From Nymphalis io (Eukaryota > Arthropoda > Insecta > Lepidoptera > Nymphalidae), in NCBI RefSeq assembly GCF_905147045.1, contig NC_065898.1, positions 5,084,001 to 5,148,000 of the forward strand: a DNA stretch of 64,000 bases, read 5' to 3'. The position numbers and the translations under genes are program-made. Positions within the stretch are counted from its first letter, which is position 1; the number at the start of each line of letters is the position of its first letter. Below, piece by piece: positions 23,421 to 35,318 of this stretch. The notes beneath the pieces were generated by a model that was not told the DNA's origin, did no database searches, and was given only the letters and a program-made list of their open reading frames with translations.

Positions 23421-25607
23421 GGTTTATAAGATATTTTAGTTGACGTGAGCCTGTATCAATTGTTTGTTTTTACTTGATATTTTACATTATATTATATACA
23501 TTTTATCATAGTTTTCTTTAAGCGAATGTTGTGGTTCTAGCAAAGTAAAAGTGAGTGAAACAACTCAACCCCTGGATGTCATAAAAGCTGCATACCAAAC
23601 TAAAATATCAGCAAGAAGAATTGGTGTCAGGCAGGCCAGTAGTAAAAAGTTCTAAAACCTTTCCATGCTGTTTATAGAAAACTAAACTTATTAGAACTAA
23701 AATATACCTTCTATTTGTACGATATGAAATTGCAAATATAATATAATTGTATGTTAATGCATTTTTTTGATTTTGCCTCTCGTCGCTTATTAGCGTCTAC
23801 GTCACAGATTCCCTTTGACTCCAGCAGGTGCTATTCTGTAAGGATTCACATTGTATCTCACAAGTTGCATGTAATCCGACCGATTTGTATTACAAAGCCT
23901 GTAATCTCGGAATACATTTCCAAGATGCCAATTATACTTGTGAAATAAATCATTGTTCAATTCTACGAATCAGCTTTCACAACAATTGATAAAACGTTGG
24001 TAACTTACGATAGAAGCGGTGTTATTCTGTAATAATTCATTTATTATATTACTTATGACGTGTTGTAAATGGGATTACGGTGATACGCTATTTTGATTCA
24101 TATACATGAATCAAAATTGTTTCCTTTAAATGTTATAATTATTATCGTCAATGTTGCATATCACTTTCTGACGTCTTAGGATCGTATGCTATGGTGCGTT
24201 TCGAGTTTTTCTTTCAAAATATATGGCATGTTATTTCCGATTTAAGAATCAACGTATTATTGGTTAAATGACCGCCTAGCAATGTCAGAGTCGCTTTGTG
24301 ACTTGATCTGTTGGAGTATTGTTTTACTTTTTTTTTCAGTCATACTATAAAATTATTTAATTTAATATTAATATATTTATTAATAAAATACATTTGGTTC
24401 TTTTTTTAAATCAACGATTTTGATTTTCGGCTTTGGATTAATATTTTTCAAAAATCAAAAAATACTTCCATTCAATTCGTTTGAGATACTCCTTTGTTCT
24501 TTGGTTTGGGCCATTCATGCCGGTTTCGAAAAAAAACCCTCTTTTTATGTAATTGTAAAGAACTATAACAATTTTACGAACCATTTTACTACCAGTACGA
24601 AAATAATAAATGTGAAAAACAGTTTGCCCCGATTTCAGTTACTTTTAATGCTGAAATGGTCGTCGTGAAATTTGTCACACGCATCATTTGAAATCTATTT
24701 TATTAATGATCGATTTTAGAGCGAAGGCAGCCGTTGGAAAGTACAATAAATTATATCGGTGCGGTTGGTTCTACCTGGACAACCAACCATTGGACGCGCT
24801 TAGAGATAAAATAATTTTCATGCAATTTATTTAAAAAAAAAATCGTATATTGCTATTGCTAGTGAAAAAGTAAAAAAAGTATTTGAAAATTGTTTACTAG
24901 AAAGTATAAGAAGTAATTAATTTAATATATTTTACATACGACCTTTTGTTTTTGCAATTTCCTCTGCGGCATGACTCGAAATTCCTAGTCAATGCTTATT
25001 TACAAAATATGTACATGATGAGCATTATGTATATAATCGTAAACCAGGTCTCGATCGCGCATTGCTCTACTGGGATCGGTCCATTATCACTGACAGATAC
25101 ATTATAGCCAATAATCTTAGCATAGGATGAATCGTAGGCGATTAATTGATCTGTATGCAAAGCAAATTGCTTACATTATTGTTGAGAACATCGTAAAAGC
25201 TTAATTATAAATATGAACCAAATATTAAGATATTGCTTATCAGATTTTTGTTATGCAGAATGTTCGTATAACTATCTAAATATACAAAAATACTTGCATC
25301 GTTCTATTATTTATATTTAAAAAAACTAAACAGATTATTTTCGTGTACATCCAACCCGATATGTTGGGTGAATTAACTTTCAGTTCAACTTGGTATTATT
25401 TCAATATATCAATCTGAAGATTTTTTTATAGAATTCACGTGTAAAACTTGATAATGATAATAATTCAACGATACCCCTACTCAAACGTTCGTTGCAGCTT
25501 TTACAGTTTTTTTAAATTTTTAATTAAAATGTTCTTTTCAGACATCTTTGACCGTGATTTGGGTTACATTTTTTTTTAACATTTATTACATTTTGTTGTT
25601 ACAAATA
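23421..25607. other. AT-rich intron sequence with degenerate family G fragments
   Basis: At 23826-23945 and 24003-24130 there are phrases (GCTATTCTGTAAGG; GTTATTCTGTAATAATTCATT; ATTACGGTGATACGCTATTTTG) that recur at 41690-41840. They mark an old dispersed repeat whose limits I cannot set. The 82-codon open frame at 24420-24668 shows no domain. Confidence 0.45.
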
Positions 25608-25827
25608 TGCCTCGTTGGTCTAGTCCGATACATAGATCCGAAAGTCCTGGGTTCAATCCGTGGACAGGGCGAATAAAAAGTTATAGGGTTTTTCTGTCGA
25701 AGATTCTCAGTAGCAGCCCTAGAAGTTGGAAGTGTGTATACTCCCGTGCCTCGTAAAGCACCTAAAGTCGTTGGTCTTGCGCACAACTCTTTCCGGTCTA
25801 GTCGGATTGCCGTCCCATCGGATTGTG
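25608..25827 (+). repeat. tRNA-derived SINE, second family (C)
   Basis: A tRNA-like head GCCTCGTTGGTCTAGT (A box) is followed by GGGTTCAATCC (B box). Then come the family C body TCTCAGTAGCAGCCC, GAAGTTGGAAGTGTGTATAC, CTCTTTCCGGTCTAGTCGG and ATTGCCGTCCCATCGGATT. It is the same family as 41140-41487 and 43712-44073 but lacks their last 100 bp. The head and body differ from family A, so this is a separate SINE family. Confidence 0.87.
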
Positions 25828-26349
25828 CGATTATTTTATAGTAATTTTGTTGGTAAATAACTCTTCATAAAACTTAAACGACTTAAGTTATCTGTCTAGT
25901 AATTATCTAAATGATATAAAATTACCAGTAATAGACGAACTTAATGGTTAATCCTGTAATACCGTCCTACGTACGCAAACAGACAATCACAATAAGGAAA
26001 CAGGCTTAAATGAGCTTAGAGATGTTAATAACAAGAGAAGACAATCTCGTAAACTTTGTAATAAATAGTATTGTGACCGGTCGAAACTGCTTCCTAGCGG
26101 TATACAACAGACTACAGTTAGTTTACAATGAAACTATTGTTCTTAGTTGTTCTGATGTGTAAATTGATGTCGTAAAATCATTGACGCTTTTATAAATGCC
26201 TTTTTAAACAAGTAAATGATTTATTAATAAATCTCTATTTGTCCACATAAATACAAGATCTCATGAAACATGAATAATTATTATTTATAACATAACAAAA
26301 CAAAATAGAATAACATAGTTAATAGTTTTTAGGAGGAGGAATAGGTTTT

Positions 26350-26570
26350 TTTTTCTTTAAGCGCTGAAAAAACGCGTTACGCGTTTTCCCCACGGGAACA
26401 GTGTGAGGGGGGGGGGTATGTGGTGCTCGCCGGTGTCCAAGACGCCGAGTGCGCCCCTAACATCGGAATACCCACTAAAAAACCAGCGGTACCCTTTCCG
26501 TCTTAACGAGGAGCGCCACGGGATTGCTTTCGCATGCTATCGTGACGCTTAAACGCTAGCTACCTGCCTT
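26350..26570 (+). repeat. GC-rich repeat family D
   Basis: A GC-rich block in an AT-rich intron: GCTGAAAAAACGCGTTACGC, TTCCCCACGGGAACAGTG, a G run, GTGCTCGCCGGTGTCCAAGA, GCGGTACCCTTTCCGTCTTA and CATGCTATCGTGACGCTTA. Related copies lie at 47462-47575 (5' part only) and 62092-62272 (opposite orientation). The order of blocks is conserved. Class is unknown; there is no coding potential. Confidence 0.75.
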
Positions 26571-26576
26571 GACTTT

Positions 26577-26715
26577 ATATGGGTAGAATAAGGTTCTATA
26601 TAATACGAAGAATAAACACACAAAGAAAAATTCTTGTTTTTTGAGTTGGGAACCTTCTCGGGCATACGCAGAACTTACCACAGTCGCATCAAAATCGGAT
26701 AAGTGTTAAACTTAT
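26577..26715 (+). repeat. Short repeat family F copy
   Basis: Corresponds to 21488-21640 through blocks GTAGAATAA, ACAAAGAAAA, TCTCGGGCATACGCAGAAC and GTCGCATCAAAATCGGATAA. Old and of unknown type. It abuts family D. Confidence 0.45.
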
Positions 26716-26835
26716 AGAGTACAGTATTGTTATTTATACAGGAAAATTTTGGAAGGACATGCTCATTTAAAGTATTGTTATTAGTATCAACCTTGATAGT
26801 GTTTCCACAGGAACTTGTTTTATGTTTTTTTTTTA

Positions 26836-27112
26836 TAGAATAAGTAGGCGGATGAGTATTTGGGGTACTTGATGGTAAGTTAAGGACACCAACGCCCATA
26901 GACATTGTAAGAAATGTTAACATTTGCTTACATCGCCAATGCTCCAACAACCTAACTAAAATGTTATGTCCCTTGTGCCTGTAATTACAAAACTCATCCA
27001 TCAAACCGGAACACAAAAATACCAAGTACTGCTGTTTTACAGTAAAATATCTGATGAGTGGGTGGTACCTACCCAGACGACCTTGCAGAAAGCCCTACCA
27101 CCAGTAAACCAG
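26836..27112 (+). repeat. Repeat family B copy
   Basis: From ATAGAATAAGTAGGCGGATGA through AGACATTGTAAGAAATG, ATGTTATGTCCCTTGTGCC and TCAAACCGGAACAC to GACGACCTTGCAGAAAGCCC and CTACCACC. Several small deletions relative to the 4440 copy. The 116-codon frame on the opposite strand is a chance reading of this repeat. Confidence 0.83.
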
Positions 27113-27892
27113 TTTTTATTACTTATCGATTAGTTTAAGACTAGAAAAAAGTTTACACTATGTATTTAAACAAGGTAATTTTAGGTCACTTATCCGAATT
27201 TATAAGTAAAAATAAAATATATATTTACATTCCGTAACTGAAGGACTTAGCTTAAAACGTCACGCTGTTCCAGTGCAGATGATTTTCCGACACATACGGG
27301 TTTTGACAAGATATTATTTATTAAAATTATAAACGCCAAGATATAGCACATGAGCAAAACTACGATGGTCGTCTGGATTTGAACCCGCGATCTTCGATAG
27401 ATCTACGTATGTTCGTTATTGAGATTCTTTTCAATTTATCACGAAATATTCTTAACGTTTATACTCAAACTCGAGTTTCAAATATGAGGAGACTCAATTT
27501 TATACTCGTACCTTATCGTTTCAAACGCATTAATCTTTTGTTTTCGTATATTTATATAATAAATGTTTGTCAAAATTTGCGCAATAAATTCATATCCTTA
27601 AAACTTTGTATGAAATGATAACATTTTCAACCGTATTTATGTTTCATCCATAAAAGTGTTTCGGTCTTGCCTTGCTGACGCTGTGATGAAAAATATGCTA
27701 ATATATTATATTGCTTCCTCTGATACTTTCTCGGTATATATTTTTAGTTTATTACTGTGTAAAGAAATATCATCTAGTACTTCAATATACTACGCGGGAA
27801 TTGATTGCTAACACTATTACATGTTTTTATTTATGTCACTAAGAATTTTTTCATCCGGTCACATGTGTAGCCCTGTTTTTACATATTGTTAT

Positions 27893-28155
27893 AATTATCT
27901 ACATCATTATCATCATCATATTCAGCCCACATTAATCCACTGGTCATAGGCCTCGTCACAGGCGCGCCTATTCTCCCGGACCTGTGCTAATCGCATCCAT
28001 TGAGCACCCGCCATTTTTCTAAAATCGTCTGATCATCGGGCGGGTGGTCTACTTACTGGCCTTTTTGCTTCTCTAGGCCACCACTCCGTGAAGACTTTAG
28101 TCCACCTTCCGTCTTCCCGTCTGGCCAAGTGTCCAGCCCATCTCCACTTTAACCC
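27893..28155 (-). mobile_element. RTE LINE 3' end fragment
   Basis: About 260 bp match the C-terminal end of the RTE element at 6418-6680. On the minus strand they encode the GRWTKVFTEWW...GRPPARWSDDFRK segment followed by the 3' UTR with an ATGATGATGATAATGATG-type tail at the left end. 5'-truncated, non-coding. It ends about 140 bp before a Pde11 acceptor. Confidence 0.85.
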
Positions 28156-28295
28156 TTACAACTACATTATTTATACTGGCCGTATATAATGAATGCTGAA
28201 TGCTCAATGTAAAAAGATATATTAAAAGGCGAGAAGGGCCCGGTACCAGAAGTTCTGCAACACAAATGCGGTGCTAATATTTTGTTTTCTTTCAG

Positions 28296-28412
28296 GAAGG
28301 CGACGCGACAGGTTGTGGACGCATGGTTAGTGTCGCACGCAACGCCGCCTAGCGCCGAACTCGCGTCCCCGTCTAGAGCGGGCTCCGGGTCAGGCGCTAC
28401 TACACCAGTCAG
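28296..28412 (+). CDS. Pde11: Pde11 exon: KATR motif and Ser/Pro-rich linker
   Basis: Acceptor TTTTCTTTCAG and donor AG|GTACAT. Phase 2 on entry and exit, 117 nt. It encodes (R)KATRQVVDAWLVSH, matching the KATR-x2-V-x-AW motif of PDE5A and PDE11 N-terminal leaders, followed by a low-complexity stretch rich in S, P, G and A (SPSRAGSGSGATTPV). In vertebrate PDE5A the equivalent linker carries the regulatory phosphoserine region; whether this one is phosphorylated is unknown. The exon is GC-rich in an AT-rich setting. A SINE begins 15 bp beyond its last base (28428). Confidence 0.9.
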
Positions 28413-28427
28413 GTACATTACATTTTT

Positions 28428-28740
28428 CCGTAATCCGTAACAGCCTGTGAATGTCCCACTGCTGGGCTAAAGGCCTCCTCTCCTCTTTTTGAGGAGAAGG
28501 TTTGGAGCTTATTCCACCACGCTGCTCCAATGCGGATTGGTAGAATTCACATGTGGCAGAATTTCAGTGAAATTAGACACATGCAGGTTTCCTCACGATG
28601 TTTTCCTTCACCGTAAAGCACAAGATGAATTATAATCACAAATTAAGCACATGAAAATTCAGTGGTGCTTGCCCGGGTTTGAACCCACGATCATCGGTTA
28701 AGATTCACGCGTTCTTACCACTGGGCCATCTCGGCTTTTT
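28428..28740 (-). repeat. Family A SINE next to a Pde11 splice donor
   Basis: Complete copy on the minus strand: head GCCGAGATGGCCCAGTGG, B box GGTTCAAACCC, core CTCGTGCTTTACGGTG-like, and a tail CTGTTACGGATTACGG. Target duplication TTACATTTTT at 28418-28427 and 28741-28750. The insertion point lies 5-15 bp downstream of the exon's last base, so the donor GTACAT itself survived. Close identity to other young copies suggests a recent insertion. Confidence 0.94.
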
Positions 28741-29419
28741 TTACATTTTTAGAATATTAGATTTTAGATAATTCATTTATTTATTGAGATAGGTACACCG
28801 TCAACTTATCACTAAACACTTAAAATTAACAACTTAAACATATTCCTACAAGGTGATACGTCTTTAAAGGTGTAAACAACACACCATTATAACAAAAAAT
28901 AATATAAACCAAACTAACCTGTATAAATATTTATAAATCAAATTTTAACTACTAATACAACAGAATTAAACAAATAAAAATAACAAACAAAATTATTATA
29001 ATAATTTTAGATACCAAATTATAAAACCAAAATAAGTATACACTGTGAGATCGATAAATATAAAGACTTTATAAGAAATTCCATGAATGTTATATGAACA
29101 TTTTAATAAAATTTTTCACTATTTAACTTTATATAAGAAAAGTCAGAAATAAGGAGTAGAAAATTGTACGAACTTACTTCAACTAATACAATTGTAAAGC
29201 TATAAGAAAAACCGACAAGCTTAGTTAATCGAAATTTAGTTGGTAATTGCCTATTAATAGCTCATAACTTGTTAAGAGACCCTTCTGTTTGTGCGGCGGG
29301 CACATTGAGATAATTGACTTAATCGCATTTATGAAATTGCTTTTGTTGTACATAAATTACAACATTAAATTGTTGTATGTCTACAAAGTGTGCTTACATT
29401 AGTATTACATGTGGCAATT

Positions 29420-29660
29420 GCCTCGTTTGTCTCGTGGTTACGTTATACGGCTACATATCATGATGTTTCTGATTTAAATCCTGAGTTGGGTTAATAAAAT
29501 TTATAGGTTTTTTTTGTTAAGTATTGATAGCAGTGTATTTCGTGCCTTGCACGGTACTGGATCATCTTTGTTTGATCATAAGGGTGGAGGAATTGAGTGT
29601 CCAATATGTTATATTGTCTCCTGCGCAGTTGGCTAATCTCTGTTGAGAATGATCGCCGTA
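29420..29660 (+). repeat. Old family C SINE
   Basis: Head CCTCGTTTGTCTCGTGGT, then a degenerate B-box area, and a 3' half with CTCCTGCGCAGTTGGCTAAT, CTCTGTTGAGAATG and GCCGTAGTCGAATT that match the end of family C copies at 41140 and 43712. Heavily diverged. Confidence 0.6.
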
Positions 29661-31574
29661 GTCGAATTCTGCGAGAACTTCACATACGTTCGGATACTTA
29701 TTTCGTAGTAGAGTACATTCAATTCATTGCAACAATATCCAATTAACTTATGTATATATATGAAAGAAAATTATAAAACTTCTATTCAGCTCAATCATTT
29801 CAAAGGTACATATAATTTATAGTAGCACATTATTGGAGCGTCAATAATTCGCCTTATCCTAGTTGCCCCGACCTGCTCTTGTAGCCTTCATCAATCTTAT
29901 GTCACCCCACTATACCTACTGGCATCCAGCTGGGGTCACCATGTCGAACGTTGAGAGTTCCCGGACATTTAAATATATTTATTATATTTAGTTATCTATA
30001 GCTGTTTTGAATTTTACCAAGGCCCTTGTTGTGTATGATTCTTTTAAATATGGACTTTACAAATATAAAACTTTATTTTATAACTTGATATGTTTTGTAA
30101 TAAGGAGTATGAGTCTTTTCATTTCGAGATAATCCAATAGCTTCGTATTTTACGAATCTCTCGAAAAATGTAAATGAGTAAATTAATTTATCGCTCTGAT
30201 CTAAAGTAGGTCTCTAAGGACACGGAAATGAAGATGAAGTCGAAGTAAAAATCTTTATTAAATATAAAAGCGACTTTGATATTGATATAATCTTTTGCGC
30301 TCAACTAGCGTAGGAGTAAATGAAATTGATGTACCACCGTGATGGTTCGAATAGAAATGTAAATTATAACCCTCAAATTATATATAATGTTTCTCTATAA
30401 ATCTCGAACCGTTAAAACCTCCTGAGATTACCGTTTAGACAATCATATTCTTCAGCTTCAGTAATATTTAATACAAGAACTTTTGAATCGTCGTTTGACA
30501 ACATAAAGCAAAACATTAAATTATAAGCTACCGCCGGTTTGTAATGTAGATACTACTGAGAAGAACCGACAGTAAACAGATTAAAAATAATAATTATATT
30601 GTTCATTACAATGTATAACTTGTTATAGTATTGTTCAAATATTTAATAGTTTTCATCCTTTAACATCAAAAGGAATTTAAGTTTCCAAATGTCAAGGATT
30701 TAATCAAGGTATTCGTAATGCAAGAATATTTATATATATACTAACAAAATTAATAATATCATAGTGATGTTTCTATTAAAATAAAGCAAATTAATGTTTT
30801 AGTTTATCCCTACATCACATACATAATTCTAAATTGTCATTTTATAAGAATATATATATGAAATGCAAATCTACTTAAACGTAGATTTTACCGAGAATAA
30901 TGGACAAGAAACTCAGTAGTAACCGGCAAGAATAATTACATTCCAAAATACGAGCGATATGATCTGAATCCGCCGGTTTCACCCTCGTGTCCCATATTTT
31001 CTAACTAACCTGGAAATCCTACATACCATACCGCCCAAGCCCAGTTCAAATAGATTGCCAACCTCCCTTGCAAATACGATGAAGTATTTTTGAAATACAA
31101 ACTGAATATTTCAATTCCCATATCTGCTTTTTAGTTTGCAGTTGACAGATACATAATATATATTTCTCTTCTTACGAGTATTCCGTTTTTTTTATTGGTA
31201 ACACTAAAGCTCTTCAATTACTACCAAACAAAACAATATACTGTTGAAAAACAGAGAAAAAAAGGGTGTTGAACATTTTTCTTTGCCTAAAATTTTGACA
31301 AAACCTTGTTTCACCAACCAAGATCATCAGAATTTGGTTCTTTATTATGTGTTTGTATATGCGTGTTTGTGTATGTATAATCGTTTCTTTTGTATCGTAT
31401 ATATTGATTTATAAATGATGATATTTTCAGCGAAGCGTAAATATAATAACATTTTAAGTTTTCAATTATTTCGACTTACCAGTTATTTTGTTTATTTACA
31501 ATAAAGAACTGTAACGAAGCTAGAGTATTGTCTGTAAGAGTTTCAAATAGGAATTTGAAAGTGAATTAATTATT

Positions 31575-31690
31575 ACTTTTTTATTTATTTTTTATTTTGG
31601 GAAACATACAGCATCATATAATACATAAACGTTTGATAACAAAATAAGTCTCACTTAAGCCAATAAAAGTTTCCACATTTACATTGAAAC
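31575..31690 (+). repeat. Short repeat family E copy
   Basis: A T-rich TTTATTTATTTTTTATTTTG tract followed by GGGAAACATACAGCATCAT and AAAGTTTCCAC, parallel to 14383-14500. Unknown class. Confidence 0.55.
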
Positions 31691-33934
31691 ATGGCGTGAA
31701 TCAAAAAGAACAAGTTATTTAACAAGTAATTAAAGTATATGAAGTAAAGTATAAACAAGTAATTAAAAAAAAAACTAGAATAAAAAAAACGATAAGAATA
31801 TTAATGACATCTACAGCTTTTGTACCGTAGTATTAAATTTAATATAATGTTTGGACTAAACCAAGTCACCCATTGGCTACAGAAATAGTTTTTCCATTTC
31901 AAAGTACATCAAACAATACACCACATACATACTTCCTTACTCTTAACTACGTTCGAACTTTTATAACCAATTCAAAGATGGTATACAATTATTTAAAGTT
32001 TAAATGATGTACTTCATTTGAATGTGTCTGTTGAGAAGGAAACGCTCGCTTTGTAGTCTGAGACTACTTGGCGTCAGTCTGGTGAAGTTAAGTAAGATAT
32101 AAATTTGAAATCTACAATAAAAAACCCTTGGCATCGTCTTACGGAATGTCTTCTGAGGTGCGAAAATTTGCCGAAGTAAAATTTTACCTTTTCTTCGTTA
32201 TCTTAAAAGTTTCTTGCTAAAGAAATTTGGACACTGATCTTCTTCACTTGATAAATTATTTTCTTAACGTCCGACTATTTGTTTGTCGGCGTTTTAATGG
32301 ACTTTTATTTCTATAGAATTTAATCCTTATAAGATTTTATGTTTCTTTGATTACTTAGAGGATAAAGACTGCTTTAACTAATTAACCAATTCATCGCTGT
32401 TTTTGTATATTATCGTATATTGATTTTCAAAAACTATAAACTTTAACTAAATCAGTCGTATTATGATGATATTTAAATTTTAACATTACGAAAAATTATA
32501 GGCAAGTTTATTATCTGTAATGATTTATACTCATATATTCTCGTTGGTGTTTTTATAACATACTGGTAATTGCAAAAAGATCGTTGTTTGTGTAAAGATT
32601 CAAAAGATTAAAGATAAAGATGTAAGATAAAGTTTTAAGATAAATTCGAAATAATATAATCAATAAAAACCAGAAATATAAGATGTTGTGTTTTAAATTG
32701 AAACTTAATTTTGACTTACGACGTTTTGCGATATGCCGTACAAATTATTTAATAATATAAAATTAAATTATTTATATATTTATATTACAATATTATTTGG
32801 TTTAAAACTTTTGTAGTATTGTTTCACAACGGAAGCCTATATGTTCGCGTTTTATATTATCTCGAGTCCAATATATTTCGTATATGGAACATAAATTAGC
32901 GTAAATTTGTAATAAGCATATGATTCAGTAATTTATCTGATTTATACTTAACTTTTACGTTGACGTAATTCGAATATACTTGTGTTTTCTTAGTATAATA
33001 TCGTACAACGTATCTAATTATTATTGATTTGTTTTGTGCGAGAAAATAAAATAGTTTTACAAGTAAATTGAAAAATACCGAAATATAGTCTCGAAATTCT
33101 CTATTAAAATGAAATGGCAATATTTATTGTTGGTAGCATTAACTCGCCTTGCGGACTCGGAGTTGCGAAGTCAATCCATAGAGAATCGCTTGCTGGGTTA
33201 TATATCGCTATACAAAAACTTTATTTATTTTTTGTTACATGACAAGTTGCATAATAATCTTAATGACCTATTCATAGTTCGATGTGCTATATAAGTTCAC
33301 GTCGAATTGGCACTTACATTCAATTATCACTCACTTGTACGATGCGAACTGTTGTCACCGATCAGTCGCGAGCTTAATTATTATGCAACACTCGCATGTT
33401 TAACATGTCGCGGTTATGTTCGTGAAAAATTAAAAATATAAGTTGCGTTTGTTACTAAATGCTTAACTAAATCCAAAAACGTATATTAAAACTTGTTTTT
33501 ATGTAAACGAATGATTCTATGAACGGGTCAATTAGATGTGAAGTTAAACATTGAAAGGATCGGTGGGGTTTAGTCGCACTGTTCTTTTTTCATGCGTTTT
33601 TATAAGTTCACAAAAAAAGTATTGTATATTTAGCATCCAGAAGTGAAACTGATGTTATAAAAACCTCGTATTGGTCTTAATAAAAATAAAACACCATGAA
33701 ATACAAATTGAAGTCAATTACTCTGTTATATTTTAAAAAATCGAAATAACACAATTCTCTCTCTCTCTCTTTTATCAAGCATATCATTTTACCTTTCTGT
33801 ATAACAACAAAATGGCAGTTTGCAATTAGCGCGCTTTTTTTTATAACGCTGTTGTAGGGGTAATGTCATTTCCTAATTCTAAATATATATTGTTATATAA
33901 AATGTAATTGCAGATATAAGTAAAGTAACATCCC

Positions 33935-34005
33935 GTAGGTAAATATACCACTGCTGGGCTAAGGCCTTGTCTCCACTTGAGAAGAATGCTGCTCCAATGC
34001 GCTGA
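33935..34005 (-). repeat. Scrap of family A SINE tail
   Basis: CCACTGCTGGGCTAAGGCCT and a GAAGAATGCTGCTCCAATGC segment correspond to the 3' part of family A read on the minus strand, with about 30 bp deleted between them. No head, no target repeats. Confidence 0.6.
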
Positions 34006-34568
34006 TTTTATTATACATCGTAATTTAGATTTTGTGTAATTGTATGTGCTTAGCTGTTATTTTCATGTTTACATTTTAACTCCCTTATATAATAACTTTA
34101 AGGGAAAAACATACCTTATTATTAACATTCATTGTATCTGGTTAAGTTCTTATAATGTTAAATAAATAATGCTCTACATAATAAATCATAAATAATTTCC
34201 GCTTACACAATTATTGTTTGAATATTTGTTACTTACAAATCTTTTTATTTCAAAATATAAATTTTGACACGTGAAAGGTAATAATGCGCTTGATAAACAT
34301 TGACAAATAAGAATATTTAAGTTAATATATGTAAACAGTTGGTATTTTTTTTTATTTTACATGTTACATAAGGCGGATTTTCGACTGAGCATCGTCTGCG
34401 AGTAAACTTGTCTGTTAGAGATGGAGGAGACGGCAAATGTTTAAAAATACACTAACGAAATTACAATAAAATTTTAAACATAAAAATACACTATTAATAA
34501 TAATTATAATTTGAGTTACGTAATTGAAATCAAATATTCAGTCTTAAAACTCCACGCTTTTTTGACAG

Positions 34569-34746
34569 GAAGATCTCAGCGCACGAATTTGAGCGCGGCG
34601 GTCTTCTGAAGCCGTTGGTGACGACAGTCGACGGCACTCCCACCTTCCTTGGCGACCAGCCACCACACGCCACGCCGTCGCGGCCGCAGCGACGGTCCCG
34701 GCATGAGCTACGGCAGTTGGACGAAAAGGAACTCATATTTGAATTA
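34569..34746 (+). CDS. Pde11: Pde11 exon: KISAHEFERGG linker into GAF-A
   Basis: Acceptor TTTTTTTGACAG, donor TTA|GTAAGT. Enters in phase 2, leaves in phase 0, 178 nt. It encodes (R)KISAHEFERGGLLKPLV, then VDGTPTFLGDQPP, a basic Ser/Pro/Arg stretch, and DEKELIFEL. The KISA-EF-R--L-P-V and TPTFL blocks align with PDE5A (KISASEFDR...GTVSFLSD) and with my recollection of fly Pde11. The ending leads directly into GAF-A in the next exon. The KISAHEFERGG wording favours Pde11 over the PDE5/6 paralogue. This segment probably links the leader to GAF-A. Confidence 0.92.
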
Positions 34747-35011
34747 GTAAGTCCTTATTACTTAATTTGTTGTAAATAAAAACTTTAGTAAACAAAATGA
34801 TATTATTTTATTGTGTTTATTAGTAATCCTATTGCTAAATACAATAAATTAGTTATGTATTTTTTATTAATGAAATGTGTAATTCTTATTACTTTATAGT
34901 TAACAACATTCTCAAACAGATATACGAACATCCATTACAATTTTTTATATAAGTATAAAACAATTGACAAGACAACATTGCATATACATAAATGCACTAT
35001 TAAAATCTATT

Positions 35012-35318
35012 CTGTCTTAACGCTGAGATGGCCCAGTGGTAAGAACGCGTAAATCTTAACAGATGATCGTGGGTTCAAACCCGGGCAAGCACCGCTGAAT
35101 TTTCATGTGCTTTGTGACTATAATTCATCTCGTGCTTGACGGTGAAAGAAAACAGAGTGAGGCAACCTGCATGTGTCTAGTTTCACTGAAATTCTGCCAC
35201 ATGTATGTACCACCAACCCGCATTGAAGCAACGTGGTGGAATAAGCTCCAAACCTTCTCCTCAAAAAGGGCAGGGAGGCCTTTAGCCCAGCTGTGGGACA
35301 TTCACAGGCTGTTACTGT
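35012..35318 (+). repeat. Family A SINE
   Basis: GCTGAGATGGCCCAGTGG head, GGTTCAAACCC B box, CTCGTGCTTGACGGTGAAAG core and CACAGGCTGTTACTGT tail. It is flanked by AAATCTATT (35003-35011 and 35319-35327), which places a short CTGTCTTAAC before the usual head start. Slightly more diverged than the youngest copies (for example CAGCTGTGGG in the tail). Confidence 0.88.

Larger units (their letters stand above)
19549..28295 (+). other. Pde11: Pde11 intron, 8.7 kb
   Basis: GT...AG intron between exons joined in phase 2. It contains an old SINE (20437), family F repeat (21488), a full-length SINE (22388), a LINE 3' end (22975), family G fragments (23826, 24003), a second-family SINE (25608), GC-rich family D (26350), family F (26577), family B (26836) and an RTE 3' end (27893). 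Stretches 19549-20436, 20700-21487 and 27113-27892 hold nothing else I recognise; 20705 has a CTGACCCGTGCCCACTTCGT phrase typical of old lepidopteran repeats. Confidence 0.85.
28413..34568 (+). other. Pde11: Pde11 intron, 6.2 kb
   Basis: GT...AG intron, phase 2. Repeats seen: a family A SINE (28428), an old family C SINE (29420), a family E repeat (31575) and a SINE scrap (33935). The remaining stretches (28751-29419, 29661-31574, 31691-33934, 34006-34568) are AT-rich and show no gene; a CTCTCT tract lies near 33757. Opposite-strand frames near 32896-33294 are chance. Confidence 0.85.

Noticed and set aside
25608..25690. Possible tRNA gene because of clear A and B boxes
   Set aside because: No acceptor-stem pairing or anticodon arm that would make a functional tRNA; it is the tRNA-like head of a SINE. 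The same applies to all SINE heads here.
26675..27025. 116-codon minus-strand frame
   Set aside because: A reading of a family B repeat, not a gene.
33954..34746. Minus-strand frame across the Pde11 exon at 34530-34736
   Set aside because: It is the shadow of the GC-rich Pde11 exon on the + strand, which has proper splice sites and family motifs.
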